From contig NZ_JAJALI010000001.1 in assembly GCF_020523795.1 (NCBI RefSeq), forward strand, positions 248,001-312,000: a stretch of DNA of 64,000 bases. The letters are read 5' to 3'. Each line of letters opens with the position of its first letter. Within the stretch, counting starts at the first letter, position 1. The position numbers and the translations under genes are program-made. Source of the stretch: Ancylobacter sp. Lp-2. Lineage in GTDB: Bacteria; Pseudomonadota; Alphaproteobacteria; Rhizobiales; Xanthobacteraceae. The notes beneath the pieces are model-generated. The model was not told the DNA's origin. It saw only the letters and a program-made list of their open reading frames with translations, and did not search any database. Of the stretch, positions 19,838-33,486 are shown piece after piece.

Positions 19838-21073
19838 ATGTCCGAGAGCGAGACGGTGAACGACCCGAACCCGACCGAAGCCGGCGGCCAAGAGCGCCCG
19901 GTCGGCCCAGGCCGCGCCTATGAGGCGCTGGCGCGGGCGCAGGCGGACTTCCCCCAATCCGAAGTGGTGCGCTTCGGGCCGGAGCGCTCGCTGACGCTGG
20001 ACGCCGGCGTCACGCTCGGTCCGTTCCAGATCGCCTACCAGACCTATGGTACGCTGAACGCCGACAAGTCGAACGCCATCCTGATCTGCCACGCGCTGTC
20101 CGGCGACCAGCATGCCGCCAACATCCACCCGGTGACCGGCAAGCCGGGCTGGTGGGAGACGCTGATCGGCCCGGGCAAGCCGATCGACACCACGCGCTTC
20201 TTCGTCATCTCCTCCAACGTGCTCGGCGGCTGCCTCGGCACCACCGGCCCGTCCTCGATCAATCCCAAGACCGGCGTGCCCTACGGGCTCGACCTGCCGG
20301 TGGTGACCATTCGCGACATGGTGCGGGCACAGGCGATGCTGGTCGACCATCTCGGCATCGACCGGCTGCTCGCCGTGGTCGGCGGCTCGATGGGCGGCAT
20401 GCAGGTGCTGCAATGGGCGGTGAGCTATCCCGAGCGGGTGTTCGCGGCGATGCCGATGGCCGCCGCCGCCCGCCACTCGGCGCAGAACATCGCCTTCCAC
20501 GAGGTCGGCCGCCAGGCGGTGATGGCCGATCCCGACTGGCGCGGCGGGCGCTATCTGCTCGAAGGCACCAGCCCGCGCCGCGGCCTCGCGGTGGCGCGCA
20601 TGGCGGCGCACATCACCTATATGTCGGACGGCTCGCTGCACCGGAAATTCGGCCGGCGGCTGCAGGACCGCGACGGGCGCACCTTCTCCTTCGACGCCGA
20701 CTTCCAGGTGGAGAGCTATCTGCGCCACCAGGGCGAGGCCTTCGTCGACCGTTTCGACGCCAATTCCTATCTCTACGTCACCCGGGCGATGGATTATTTC
20801 GACCTCGCCGCCGACTATGGCGGCGTGCTCGCCAACGCCTTCAAGGGAGCGAAGACGCGGTTCTGCCTGGTCTCCTTCACCTCCGACTGGCTGTTCCCGA
20901 CCTCGGATTCGCGGGCGGTGGTGCATGCGCTCAACGCGGCCGGCGCCTCGGTGTCCTTCGCCGAGATCGAGAGCGACAAGGGCCATGACGCCTTCCTGCT
21001 CGACGAGCCGGAGCTGACCGCCATCACCCGCGGCTTCCTCGATTCCGCCGCCCGCACGCTGGGGATCGCCTGA
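19838..21073 (+). CDS. metX: Homoserine O-acetyltransferase (or O-succinyltransferase) MetX
   Basis: 411 residues from ATG 19838. Alpha/beta hydrolase acyltransferase with nucleophile Ser184 in GGSMGGM, catalytic Asp in FTSDWLFP and His in SDKGHDAF near the C-terminus. It activates homoserine for methionine synthesis. Overlaps metW by ATGA (21071-21075). Divergent from the aromatic operon. MetX homologues can use acetyl-CoA or succinyl-CoA; the donor cannot be read here. The open frame continues upstream through the promoter region and is rejected. Confidence 0.94.
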   Translation: MSESETVNDPNPTEAGGQERPVGPGRAYEALARAQADFPQSEVVRFGPERSLTLDAGVTLGPFQIAYQTYGTLNADKSNAILICHALSGDQHAANIHPVTGKPGWWETLIGPGKPIDTTRFFVISSNVLGGCLGTTGPSSINPKTGVPYGLDLPVVTIRDMVRAQAMLVDHLGIDRLLAVVGGSMGGMQVLQWAVSYPERVFAAMPMAAAARHSAQNIAFHEVGRQAVMADPDWRGGRYLLEGTSPRRGLAVARMAAHITYMSDGSLHRKFGRRLQDRDGRTFSFDADFQVESYLRHQGEAFVDRFDANSYLYVTRAMDYFDLAADYGGVLANAFKGAKTRFCLVSFTSDWLFPTSDSRAVVHALNAAGASVSFAEIESDKGHDAFLLDEPELTAITRGFLDSAARTLGIA

Positions 21074-21741
21074 TGAGTCCGCGCGAGGCGCTGCTGCACG
21101 ACCTCACCATGAAGGAAGCCGCCCGCGCCGCCTCCGGCGCCCGCGTCGACCTGCTGCTCATCGCCGAACTGGTCGAGCCCGGCTCGCGGGTGCTCGATGT
21201 CGGTGCCGGCGACGGCGAATTGCTGGAGCTGCTCGCCACCACGCGCGGCTGTGACGCGCGCGGCATCGAGATCTCCCGCGCCGGGGTGAATGCCGGGGTG
21301 GCGCGGGGTCTTGCGGTGATCCAGGGCGACGCCGACATCGACCTCGCCGACTATCCCGACGACGCCTTCGACTACGTCATCCTGTCGCAGACGCTGCAGG
21401 CGACGCGGCGGCCGAAATGGGTGCTGGAGCAGATGCTGCGGGTGGGCCGCCGCGTCATCGTCTCCATCCCGAATTTCGGCTTCTGGCGGGTGCGGCTCGA
21501 CCTGCTCTTGAACGGGCGCATGCCCTCCACCGAGAACCTGCCCTATAGCTGGTACGACACGCCGAACATCCATTTCTGCACCATCCGCGATTTCGTGGCG
21601 CTGGTCGGCGAGGTGGGCGCGCGCATCGAGCACGCCACGGCGCTGAACGGCTACGGCCAGAAGGTACGCCTCAACCTGCCCTGGGCGGTGTGGAACCTGC
21701 TCGGCGAGCAGGCGGTGTTCCTGCTGTCGCGGGGCAAATAG
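21073..21741 (+). CDS. metW: Methionine biosynthesis protein MetW
   Basis: 222 residues, SAM-methyltransferase-like fold with LDVGAGDGE at 41-49. MetW is the obligate partner of MetX in many proteobacteria and stimulates the acyltransferase. Translationally coupled to metX by ATGA overlap, as expected. Confidence 0.94.
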   Translation: MSPREALLHDLTMKEAARAASGARVDLLLIAELVEPGSRVLDVGAGDGELLELLATTRGCDARGIEISRAGVNAGVARGLAVIQGDADIDLADYPDDAFDYVILSQTLQATRRPKWVLEQMLRVGRRVIVSIPNFGFWRVRLDLLLNGRMPSTENLPYSWYDTPNIHFCTIRDFVALVGEVGARIEHATALNGYGQKVRLNLPWAVWNLLGEQAVFLLSRGK

Positions 21742-21749
21742 CGGCGTCC

Positions 21750-22490
21750 TCACCCGCCCGCCGGCTGCGGGGCGAGCACCGGCTCCAGCACCGGCGACAG
21801 CACCTGGATGCGGGCGCGGCGCTTCACCGCCACCGGCTTGTAGACCTGCTTGGTCGCCTCGACGATGTGCACCCCGGCGAAGGGCGAGGCGAATACCCCG
21901 CCCGCCCGCTCCCACGCCACCGCCGAGCGCAGGAACCAGCTGCGCGTCACCGGCGGCATGTACAGCGCCTCGCCCCAGCCCACCGGGGTGAACAGCGCCT
22001 CGCGCAGCAGCGCGATGACCTGGCTGCGCGAATAGGGCCGGCCATGGCCGAACGGATTGTTGTCCACCCGCGCCCACACGCCGCGCCGGTTCGGCACCAC
22101 GCAGAGCAGCCGTCCGCCCGGCGCCAGCACCCGCCACACCTCGCGCAGCACCTCGGCGGCGTCCGGCGTGTGCTCCAGCAGGTGCACCGCGATCACCCGG
22201 TCGATCACCGCATTGGGCAGCGGCAGCTCGCTCTCGTCGACCAGCGCCGCCAGCGTCGGCGCGCGCGAGGGCCAGCGGGTGACGCCCTGCGCCGCCGGCA
22301 TGAAGGCCAGCGCCCGCTCGCATTCCTCGCGGAACACGCCGAGATAGGGCGTCGCATAGCCGATGCCGAGCACGGAGAGCCCGCGCACATTGTCGAAGCG
22401 CTGGCGCACCGCCCGGCCGACCAGCCGGCGCGCCACCACGCCGAGCGGCTGGGCGTAGAAGCTGCGCAGATCGACGACGTCGGGATACAT
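21750..22490 (-). CDS. Class I SAM-dependent methyltransferase
   Basis: 246 residues from ATG 22490 (MYPDVVDLRSFY), AGGAG five bases upstream; the longer frame to 22691 is not supported. GIGYATPYLG at 42-51 is the SAM-binding loop, with HLLEHTPD and WRVLAPGGRLL motifs of the Methyltransf_11 group. C-terminal region is basic. It converges with metXW, stops nine bases apart. Substrate unknown. Confidence 0.9.
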   Translation of the reverse strand: MYPDVVDLRSFYAQPLGVVARRLVGRAVRQRFDNVRGLSVLGIGYATPYLGVFREECERALAFMPAAQGVTRWPSRAPTLAALVDESELPLPNAVIDRVIAVHLLEHTPDAAEVLREVWRVLAPGGRLLCVVPNRRGVWARVDNNPFGHGRPYSRSQVIALLREALFTPVGWGEALYMPPVTRSWFLRSAVAWERAGGVFASPFAGVHIVEATKQVYKPVAVKRRARIQVLSPVLEPVLAPQPAGG

Positions 22491-22819
22491 GGTGCTCCTG
22501 GGGTGGCCGGGCCGAAAAGGCGCCGCTGCGGCAGCGACCTCATCTATATAAGCGGCGATGCCTTGAAATCCTCGCCTTTTTGCGCCACATAGGCGGTGCA
22601 TGCGAGACGGACGGGCGGAAGAGCCTGTGAAAGCCGTGCTCGTATCGGGGCCGCGTCGCTCGATTTCCGCTTCGGCATACTGCTCGCTCATGCGAGCGCC
22701 GCGGCAGTCTTCGGCCCCTGATCAACCGGTTTCACCGACGTCCCAGGCCACGCGGGGTGTCCACCATCCCCGCGACGGGCGGTGCGCATCATCATGGCGC
22801 ATGGCCGGACGTCGCCCCC

Positions 22820-24445
22820 ATGAAAGAATGTTACTTGACCTCTTTTTCCGAGCTCGGCCTCGCCGAGCCCATTCTGAAGGCGCTGGCCGAAGCTGGCCAC
22901 GACACCCCCACCCCCATCCAGGCCCAGGCCGTACCCCAAGTGCTCGCCGGCCATGACCTCGTCGGCATCGCCCAGACCGGCACCGGCAAGACCGCGGCCT
23001 TCGCGCTGCCGATCCTGCAGCACCTCGTCACCGAACGCCGCCGGCCGGAACGCCGCACCGCCCGCGCGCTGATCCTCTCGCCCACCCGCGAGCTCTCCGG
23101 CCAGATCCTCGAAAGCTTCCGCAAATACGGCAAGCATGTGCGGCCCTCCACCGCGCTCGCCATCGGCGGCGTGCCGCTCGGCCGGCAGGCGCGGGCGCTG
23201 ATGAACGGCGTCGACGTGCTCGTCGCCACTCCCGGCCGCCTCGTCGACCTGATCGAGAACGACGCGGTGCGGCTGAACGAGGTCGAGGTGTTCGTGCTCG
23301 ACGAAGCCGACCAGATGCTGGACATGGGCTTCATCCACGCCATCCGCGCCATCGTCGCCCGCCTGCCGGCCAAGCGCCGCAACCTGTTCTTCTCGGCCAC
23401 CATGCCGAAGGAGATCGAGAAGCTGGCCTCCGCCCTGCTCACCGACCCGGTGCGCGTCGCGGTGACGCCGGTCGCCAAGACCGCCGACAAGATCGAGCAG
23501 AAGGTGTTCTTCACCGACCGCGCCGGCAAGCCGGACCTGCTGATCGAGGTGCTGCAGGGCGACGGCCTCGACCGCGCGCTCGTCTTCGCCCGCACCAAGC
23601 ACGGCGCCGACCGGGTGGTGAAGGGCCTTGCCGGCGCCGGCATCGACGCCGAGGCCATCCACGGCAACAAGTCGCAGCCGCAGCGCGAGCGGGCGCTCGC
23701 CGCCTTCCGCGAAGGCAAGGTGAAGGTGCTGGTGGCGACCGATATCGCCGCGCGCGGCATCGACGTGCCCGGCGTCAGCCACGTGATCAATTACGACCTG
23801 CCCAACGTGCCCGAGAGCTATGTCCACCGTATTGGCCGGACGGCCCGCGCGGGCGCCGACGGCATCGCCGTCTCGCTGTGCGACGGCGAGGAGCGCGCCT
23901 ATCTGCGCGACATCGAACGGCTGATCAAGCTGACCATCCCCAGCGTCGACCGTCGCGGCGAGAGCCGCCGCGAAGGCCGGCCGGTGCGCGAGGGCTTCCG
24001 CGACGAGCGCCCGCCGCGCGAGGAGCGTGGTCCGCGTGGCGGCCGCGGCGAGCGCCCGCGCCACGAGGGTTCGCGCAACGAAGGCGACCGCGGGCCGCGT
24101 CCCGCCGGGCGTCCCGGTCGTCCGGGCGGCCGCCCGGAATATCGCGGCGGCGAAGGCCGTCCCGAGGGGCGTTCGGAAGGCCGCGCCGGCGAGATGAGCG
24201 GCGTCGGTTTCATGCAGCCGGCGCGCGGCGAGCGCCCGCGTCACGAGGGGCCCCGCCCCGAGGGCGCCCGTCATGAGGGCCATCGTCATGAAGGTCCTCG
24301 TCACGAGCGTCCGCGCCATGAGGGTGCCCGCCATGAAGGGCCCCGTCACGAGGGTTCCCGTCACGAGCGCCCGCATCATGAGGGGCCCCGCCCCGAGGGT
24401 GGTCGCGGCGAGCGTCCGTCGCGGTCGCGCGGCCCGGCGCGCTGA
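22820..24445 (+). CDS. DEAD-box RNA helicase with His/Arg-rich repeat tail
   Basis: 541 residues from ATG 22820; a TTG at 22835 (LTSFSELGL) is an alternative. All helicase motifs are present: AQTGTGKT at 51-58, PTRELSGQ, DEAD at 161-164, SAT and HRIGRTARAG. The core ends near residue 375. The tail, about 385-541, is disordered, rich in Arg, Gly, Glu and Pro, with a run of five-residue repeats of the type RHEGP. It probably acts in ribosome assembly or cold adaptation like RhlE/DeaD. Lies 194 bp before an IF-1 gene on the same strand. Confidence 0.93.
   Translation: MKECYLTSFSELGLAEPILKALAEAGHDTPTPIQAQAVPQVLAGHDLVGIAQTGTGKTAAFALPILQHLVTERRRPERRTARALILSPTRELSGQILESFRKYGKHVRPSTALAIGGVPLGRQARALMNGVDVLVATPGRLVDLIENDAVRLNEVEVFVLDEADQMLDMGFIHAIRAIVARLPAKRRNLFFSATMPKEIEKLASALLTDPVRVAVTPVAKTADKIEQKVFFTDRAGKPDLLIEVLQGDGLDRALVFARTKHGADRVVKGLAGAGIDAEAIHGNKSQPQRERALAAFREGKVKVLVATDIAARGIDVPGVSHVINYDLPNVPESYVHRIGRTARAGADGIAVSLCDGEERAYLRDIERLIKLTIPSVDRRGESRREGRPVREGFRDERPPREERGPRGGRGERPRHEGSRNEGDRGPRPAGRPGRPGGRPEYRGGEGRPEGRSEGRAGEMSGVGFMQPARGERPRHEGPRPEGARHEGHRHEGPRHERPRHEGARHEGPRHEGSRHERPHHEGPRPEGGRGERPSRSRGPAR
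24226..24405 (+). repeat. Fifteen-base tandem repeats coding RHEGx units
   Basis: About eleven degenerate 15-base units (CGTCATGAGGGCCAT type) lie in frame within the helicase tail, giving (R/H)(H/P)E(G/R)(P/S/A/H) peptide units. Codons alternate CAC/CAT and GGC/GGG/GGT, so the units have diverged while the peptide pattern is kept. Confidence 0.8.
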
Positions 24446-24639
24446 GAAACGGTTCCGACGGCGTCCATGGCACCCCGCCATAGGACGCCGGCGGCACCAA
24501 CGCATGGTTGCCGGAAGCACTTTCCTGTCGATCGGACGATTTGAGCCGGCAGGAACGGGCTTTGGGCGAGACAAAGCGCTGGAGTCAGGGTATTTGCCCT
24601 GACGACAGCTCGAAAAGGCTTCGGCAAGGAGAGCCAGGA

Positions 24640-24921
24640 ATGGCGAAAGAGGAACTGCTCGAGTTCGACGGCACCGTCACCGAGGTGCTGCCCGACGGGA
24701 ACTTCCGCGTCGTGCTCGACAACGAACATGAGATTCTCGCCTATGCGGCGGGCAAGATGAAGAAGAACCGCATCCGGACCATCGTGGGCGACCGCGTGGT
24801 GGTGGAGATGTCGCCCTACGACCTCGAGCGCGGGCGCATCAATTTCCGCCACAAGACCGGCGGCCCGACCCCTCCGATCGGTTCCGGCCAGCGCCGCCCG
24901 CCCCCGGGCCGCCGCCGCTAG
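24640..24921 (+). CDS. infA: Translation initiation factor IF-1, extended form
   Basis: 93 residues; the usual length is about 72. ATG 24640 has AAGGAGAG upstream. The S1-like OB fold ([56 protein letters not shown]) is intact. A 20-residue Gly/Pro/Arg tail ending GRRR follows. IF-1 blocks the A-site during initiation. Alphaproteobacteria often have a second infA; differences from the standard copy ([16 protein letters not shown]) suggest this may be a paralogue, next to an RNA helicase. Confidence 0.92.
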   Translation: MAKEELLEFDGTVTEVLPDGNFRVVLDNEHEILAYAAGKMKKNRIRTIVGDRVVVEMSPYDLERGRINFRHKTGGPTPPIGSGQRRPPPGRRR

Positions 24922-25200
24922 GCATCGGCACGCAGGCATCCGCGCGGCGCCCGATTCCGGGTCGCCGCGGTGGCTGATGGCTTCCGTTCCTCTTCGATCG
25001 TCGACCGTCCCGCCGGATCCCGGATCCGCGCGGGCGTTTTACGTTACGGCGACGGCCGGTGGGCGACCAGACATCGGGCGGGCGGCCATTGCGCAGGTGG
25101 CTGGGACGTGCGCTCGGCGGGGATCGTCAGGCAGGCGCGCCCATGAAATGCGGCTGGGATTGCGGCGGGCAGCCTCCGAGCTCCCGGGAATGAGCCTCTG

Positions 25201-25600
25201 ATGGAACGTGATGATCCGGGCGACGCGAAGTGGCGGCGGATCGACCCGCTGCTGCCGAACAGGCCACCAAGCGGCGAGGTTGCAGCCCGGCTTGCGATCG
25301 ACCGGATTGGCGGGCGCGCACCGGCTCGCCCTGGCGAGGTCCACCGAGCGGCCCCGGACCACCTCACATCTGACCTTCGTGACAATAGATCGGCAACGGC
25401 CGGCGGACGGCCGATGATGTTCGAGGCTCGGGCAACGCCTTCGCCGCCGCATCGGGTCGGGGCCTCCATCATGCCGGCGACCAGCATGCGGCCGGCGAAA
25501 CCAGGCATCGGGCTCACCCCATCGGCCTGGTCGCGTGGCGGACAAAGCGCCGGGATCAACGCCCTGCCAAGACAGGCCGCCCGCCGCTCGAAGCCGCACC
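25201..25600 (+). pseudogene. Suspected decayed IS5-family transposase remnant
   Basis: The 876-bp stretch 24922-25797 has no convincing gene. Within it, one plus frame shows DAKWRRIDPLLP at the start (compare the D..W..IEPLLP opening of IS5-group transposases) and, about 115 codons on, SRGGQSAGINALP (compare GRSRGG.STKI.AL). A second frame has VADKAP, reminiscent of the ADKAYD motif. Most of the remainder does not align by eye and the DDE residues are gone. No terminal inverted repeats were identified. Tentative. Confidence 0.35.
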
Positions 25601-25797
25601 CTCGGCGCCGGGCTGCGGAGGGCGCCGTCGTGGCGCGACCGACGGCGATCACCCCGCCGAGTTCCCGGTCACCGACCGCGACACCGACAGGTGACAACGC
25701 CGGGGCCGCCTCGACCTGCCCCGCTCGCGCAACAGGCAGACTCCCCCACGCAAAAGCACGGCGAGGTTCCGCGATCCGTCGATCCGGCCCGTCCGGC

Positions 25798-26595
25798 CTA
25801 GCCGCCCGTGCCGGGCGCCGGGACTCGGCGCGAGCGTCCCGCCGGCTTGCCGGTCCGGCCCGGCAGGCCCCCCGGCTCGAGCCCGAGTGCCTCGGCCAGC
25901 CCCAGCCGGCGCTCGGGCGGCTCGGACAGATCCATCTCGTCGGCGACGTGGGCGATATGGGCCCGCATCAGCCGGGCGGCCAGCTCGCTGTCGCCCGCCT
26001 CGATGGCGGCGAGGATGTCGCCGTGCTCATGCGGCGGGCAGGCGGCGTGCTCGCCGCGCGCATAGAGCAGGATGGCGAGCGAGGACAGCGCCTGCAATTC
26101 GGTCAGCAGCCGCACGAACACCGGATTGCCCGCCGCCGCGGCGAGCGCGATGTGGAACTCGCCGGTGAGCCGCACCAGCGTCGCCCGCTCACCGGCGGCG
26201 CGGGCCTCGTTCTCCATCGCCACATGACGCCGTAGCCGCCCCACGGCGGAAGCCGAACAGCTGCAGGCGGCGGAGGCGGCGATCTCCGGCTCCACCACCG
26301 CGCGGGCGTCGAGCACATGACGGGCATCGGCGCGGCTCGGCGCGGCGACAAAGGCGCCGCGATTGGGCTGGTGCTCGACGATGCCGTCCTGGGCGAGCCG
26401 CGCCAGCGCCTGGCGCACCACGGTGCGGCTGACGCCGAACAGCTCGGCGACGCGCTCCTCGGTCAGCTTCTCGCCGGGATGCAGGCGCCGCTCGAAGATC
26501 GCCTGCAGGATGCGGGCGCGAATCGGCGCCTCCGAGCGCCCGCGTTCCGACACGGGGCTTGCGGCGACCGGGCTATCGGCGACGGGCTGGTCCAT
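25798..26595 (-). CDS. GntR family regulator (FCD domain)
   Basis: 265 residues from ATG 26595, with a very good GGAGGAAT site; the frame open to 26682 is rejected. Winged helix at about 25-95 (VSRTVVRQALARLAQDGIV), then an FCD helical domain with ARAVVEPEIA and paired His. The C-terminus is basic and Pro/Gly-rich. Same strand as and 90 bp downstream of tenA, so co-transcription or autoregulation with tenA is possible. Confidence 0.88.
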   Translation of the reverse strand: MDQPVADSPVAASPVSERGRSEAPIRARILQAIFERRLHPGEKLTEERVAELFGVSRTVVRQALARLAQDGIVEHQPNRGAFVAAPSRADARHVLDARAVVEPEIAASAACSCSASAVGRLRRHVAMENEARAAGERATLVRLTGEFHIALAAAAGNPVFVRLLTELQALSSLAILLYARGEHAACPPHEHGDILAAIEAGDSELAARLMRAHIAHVADEMDLSEPPERRLGLAEALGLEPGGLPGRTGKPAGRSRRVPAPGTGG

Positions 26596-26618
26596 ATTCC
26601 TCCGCGGCGCAGGCCGGC

Positions 26619-26635
26619 TGGTTCCAGAATAACCA
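26619..26635. promoter_or_regulatory. Inverted repeat before GntR gene, candidate operator
   Basis: TGGTT and AACCA arms around seven bases, 24 bp upstream of the GntR start and in the 90-bp gap after tenA. FadR-type GntR proteins use short TGGT...ACCA palindromes, so autoregulation is plausible. Confidence 0.35.
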
Positions 26636-26685
26636 CCTTCCGGGCGCGCGCGCCATGCCATGCAACACGCAGGCCGGAGCACGCC

Positions 26686-27378
26686 TCAGATCGGCCAGTC
26701 GGCCTCCCGCCAGGCCGAATCCCAGAACATCCATTCGAGCTTGCAGGCATGCGCATAAGCGCGGTGCATGCGCGCCCGCAGCGTCGGCGAGGAAGCATCC
26801 GCCGCGCGGTCGGTGCTGGCGATCACCGCCCGCACCGCCTCGTGGAACTCCTCGCCGGCATAGGTGTCGATCCAGGCGTCATAGGGATTCGGGCGGGTGG
26901 CGCGGCCCAGAATGTCGCGGCCGATCTCGGCATAGATCCAGAAGCAGGGCAGCAGCGCCGCCAGCACCACCGGATAGGGCTCGGCATGGGCGCTGGCGAT
27001 CAGGAAGCTGGAATAATGGTGGCAGACCGGCGACATCTCCGTCGCCTCGAAATCCGCCGGCGCGATGTCGAACGAGCGGAAGAAATCGGTGTGCAGCGAG
27101 CGCTCGACGATGACGGCTACCTTCGCCGCCTCGGCGAACTGCACCAGCCCGTCGGCATCGTCGGCCTTGGCGGCCGCCACCGCCAGCGCGCGGCCGAAGG
27201 CGATGAGATAATGCGCATCCTGCACCATGTAGTGGCGGAAGCGGCTCACCCCGAGCGTGCCGTCCGCCAGCGCCTCGTTGAACGGCATGGTGCGGATCGC
27301 CTCGTAGACGGCGAGGTTGCGCTGCCAGGCCTCCCGGCTGAAGGAGGGGGCGAGGTCGAGCGACGCGGCGGCGGTCAT
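26686..27378 (-). CDS. tenA: TenA family protein (thiaminase II / aminopyrimidine aminohydrolase)
   Basis: 230 residues, normal TenA length. Catalytic set is present: Cys145 in LLPCFWIYAEIG, Asp54 in YMVQDAHY and Glu215 in KLEWMFWD. TenA recovers the pyrimidine of thiamine from degraded thiamine products in the cytoplasm. No other thiamine gene and no TPP riboswitch is next to it; the atpC terminator lies just upstream, and a GntR gene follows. Confidence 0.92.
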   Translation of the reverse strand: MTAAASLDLAPSFSREAWQRNLAVYEAIRTMPFNEALADGTLGVSRFRHYMVQDAHYLIAFGRALAVAAAKADDADGLVQFAEAAKVAVIVERSLHTDFFRSFDIAPADFEATEMSPVCHHYSSFLIASAHAEPYPVVLAALLPCFWIYAEIGRDILGRATRPNPYDAWIDTYAGEEFHEAVRAVIASTDRAADASSPTLRARMHRAYAHACKLEWMFWDSAWREADWPI

Positions 27379-27415
27379 CGCATGTCTCCCAGAAAAGCGG
27401 GGGTCTCCCGGACAT

Positions 27416-27441
27416 GAAAAAGGCCGTCTTGCGGACGGCCT
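27416..27441 (-). terminator. Terminator of the atp operon
   Basis: Eight-base perfect stem AGGCCGTC/GACGGCCT with five-base loop, followed on the minus strand by TTTTT, 41 bp past the atpC stop. Confidence 0.9.
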
Positions 27442-27482
27442 CGTTTCGTCTTGTCTGTTCTAGCCCGCCGGGCGGGCGGCGA

Positions 27483-27899
27483 TCAATGCGCGGTGCGCCC
27501 GTCGGCCTCTATAGCGGCGGCGGTCGCCTTCAGCGCGTCGAGCACGGTCTGGCGCTTCAGCCGGGTGGCGTCGTCCTTGGCGTCCTCGACGTCTTCCTGC
27601 GCGTCCTTGATCATCTGGCCGAGCTTGCCGCCACCGAGATCGGACAGCGGCACCGCCGTCTCGGCGAGCACGGTGAGGCCCTGCGGGTTCGCCTCGGCGA
27701 AGCCGCCGCGCACGAACAGCTTCTGCACCTTGCCCTCACCCTTGATGATGAGCACGCCCGGCTTCAGCACCGACACGAAGGGCGCGTGGCCGGCGAGCAC
27801 GCCGAACTCGCCCTCGGCGCCGGGAACGACCACTTCGCTCACCGAGCCCGAATAGACGAGCTTCTCGGGCGAGACGAGTTCGAACGGGAAGTTGGCCAT
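27483..27899 (-). CDS. atpC: ATP synthase F1 subunit epsilon
   Basis: 138 residues, normal length. N-terminal beta sandwich (FELVSPEKLVYSG, VVVPGAEGEFGVLAGHAP) followed by a two-helix C-terminal arm from about 90. Start ATG 27899 has GGAGGATAC upstream. Part of the central stalk and regulator of ATP hydrolysis. Last gene of atpHAGDC; a terminator follows. Confidence 0.96.
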   Translation of the reverse strand: MANFPFELVSPEKLVYSGSVSEVVVPGAEGEFGVLAGHAPFVSVLKPGVLIIKGEGKVQKLFVRGGFAEANPQGLTVLAETAVPLSDLGGGKLGQMIKDAQEDVEDAKDDATRLKRQTVLDALKATAAAIEADGRTAH

Positions 27900-27996
27900 G
27901 TATCCTCCAGCGCCAGCAAACTAAAGAGGCACGATTCCGGCGGCCCGACGGCCGGCCCTCACGGGGAGGACCGGGACTCCGTCACGCCGCCCGGTA

Positions 27997-30347
<2,351 letters not shown>

Positions 30348-30387
30348 CTACCCTCGGCTCCCGTACCCTCGACGCCGCTTCGCCCGA

Positions 30388-32473
<2,086 letters not shown>

Positions 32474-32814
32474 CGTGCCTCTCTCGGGCTTCTCGGGTTG
32501 TCCACCACAGCCGGGACGGCTGGGGGTCGAACCCGGATTTACAAGGGTTTTGAACTGAACTGGGAGAGCCGACCGAGCGGGCCCCCCAATCAGGTCGGGC
32601 GGTTCCCTAACACGGCTCTTCCCGTGCTGCAACACGATGAAAGCATGGATTCGGGCAGGCAAATGACGTAGCGCCCCATTGGCGCCCCGCTGGTGCCGCC
32701 TTGCCACGCTGCCACGGGGTTCCGGGCGGCGTTTCAACGGCTTGCCGCTACCTGCGGCGCATTGCTGCACCTGGTATGCCAGAGCCCACCGATTCGTCGG
32801 AATGGAAATATTTT
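32474..32814. other. Intergenic region before atpH
   Basis: 341 bp between atpH and ccmB with no gene seen. It must carry the atp operon promoter on the minus strand, but I see no convincing -35/-10 pair. A six-base inverted repeat GGAATG/CATTCC around an AT-rich core lies at about 32800-32822, at the ccmB end. Confidence 0.5.
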
Positions 32815-33486
32815 TCATTCCCGCGCGGCGCGCAGCGCCGCCGCCGCCGCAACCGGCCCCAGCACCAGCGCCCCCAGCGACAACCCGGCGAGGATGCGGA
32901 ACGGCGCGCCGAACGGCACGGTGCCGCCGATCGCCGCCCCGGTCGCCGCCACCCCGAAGATCAGCACGGGAATGGTCAGCGGCATCACCAGCACCGCCAC
33001 CAGAAGCCCGCCGCGCCGGAACGCCGCCGCGAAGGCGGCGCCGACCAGGCCGAGAAAGGTCACCGCCGGGGTGCCGACCAGCAAGGTGAGGCAGAGCGCG
33101 CCGATCGCCGCCGGCTCCAGATTGAGCAGCAGCGACAGCACCGGCGCCGCCACCACCAGCGGCAGGCCGGTGGCGAGCCAGTGGGCGAGGCCCTTGGCCG
33201 CCGCCGCCAGCTCCACCGGCAGCTCGCTCATGAACATCAGATCGAGCGAGCCGTCCTCGGCATCGGCGGCGAACAGCCGGTCGAGCCCGATCAGCGAGGC
33301 GAGCAGCGCGCCGATCCACAGGATCGCCGGGCCGATGCGGGCGAGCAGGTTGAGGTCCGGCCCGATGGCGAAGGGGGTGACCACCACCACGGCGAGGAAG
33401 AACACCACGCCGAGCCCGGCGCCGCCGCCGGCACCGAGGGCCAGCGCAAGGTCGCGGCGCACCAGCGCGAGAAAGGCACGGATCAC
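32815..33486 (-). CDS. ccmB: Heme exporter protein CcmB (cytochrome c maturation)
   Basis: 223 residues from GTG 33486, which overlaps the ccmA stop as GTGA. Six hydrophobic segments are visible (for example [19 protein letters not shown]-type near the start and a Gly/Ala-rich last one), with [19 protein letters not shown] between TM2 and TM3, the family signature. Membrane subunit of the CcmAB transporter that works on heme delivery to CcmE. ccmC does not follow here. Confidence 0.93.
   Translation of the reverse strand: MIRAFLALVRRDLALALGAGGGAGLGVVFFLAVVVVTPFAIGPDLNLLARIGPAILWIGALLASLIGLDRLFAADAEDGSLDLMFMSELPVELAAAAKGLAHWLATGLPLVVAAPVLSLLLNLEPAAIGALCLTLLVGTPAVTFLGLVGAAFAAAFRRGGLLVAVLVMPLTIPVLIFGVAATGAAIGGTVPFGAPFRILAGLSLGALVLGPVAAAAALRAARE

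Noticed and set aside
24226-24420. CRISPR-like regular repeats
   Set aside because: 15-base units are contiguous, in frame with the helicase and without unique spacers; this is a coding repeat.
27379-27482. TPP riboswitch upstream of tenA
   Set aside because: The gap is short and filled by the atpC terminator; no THI-box CUGAGA motif was found.
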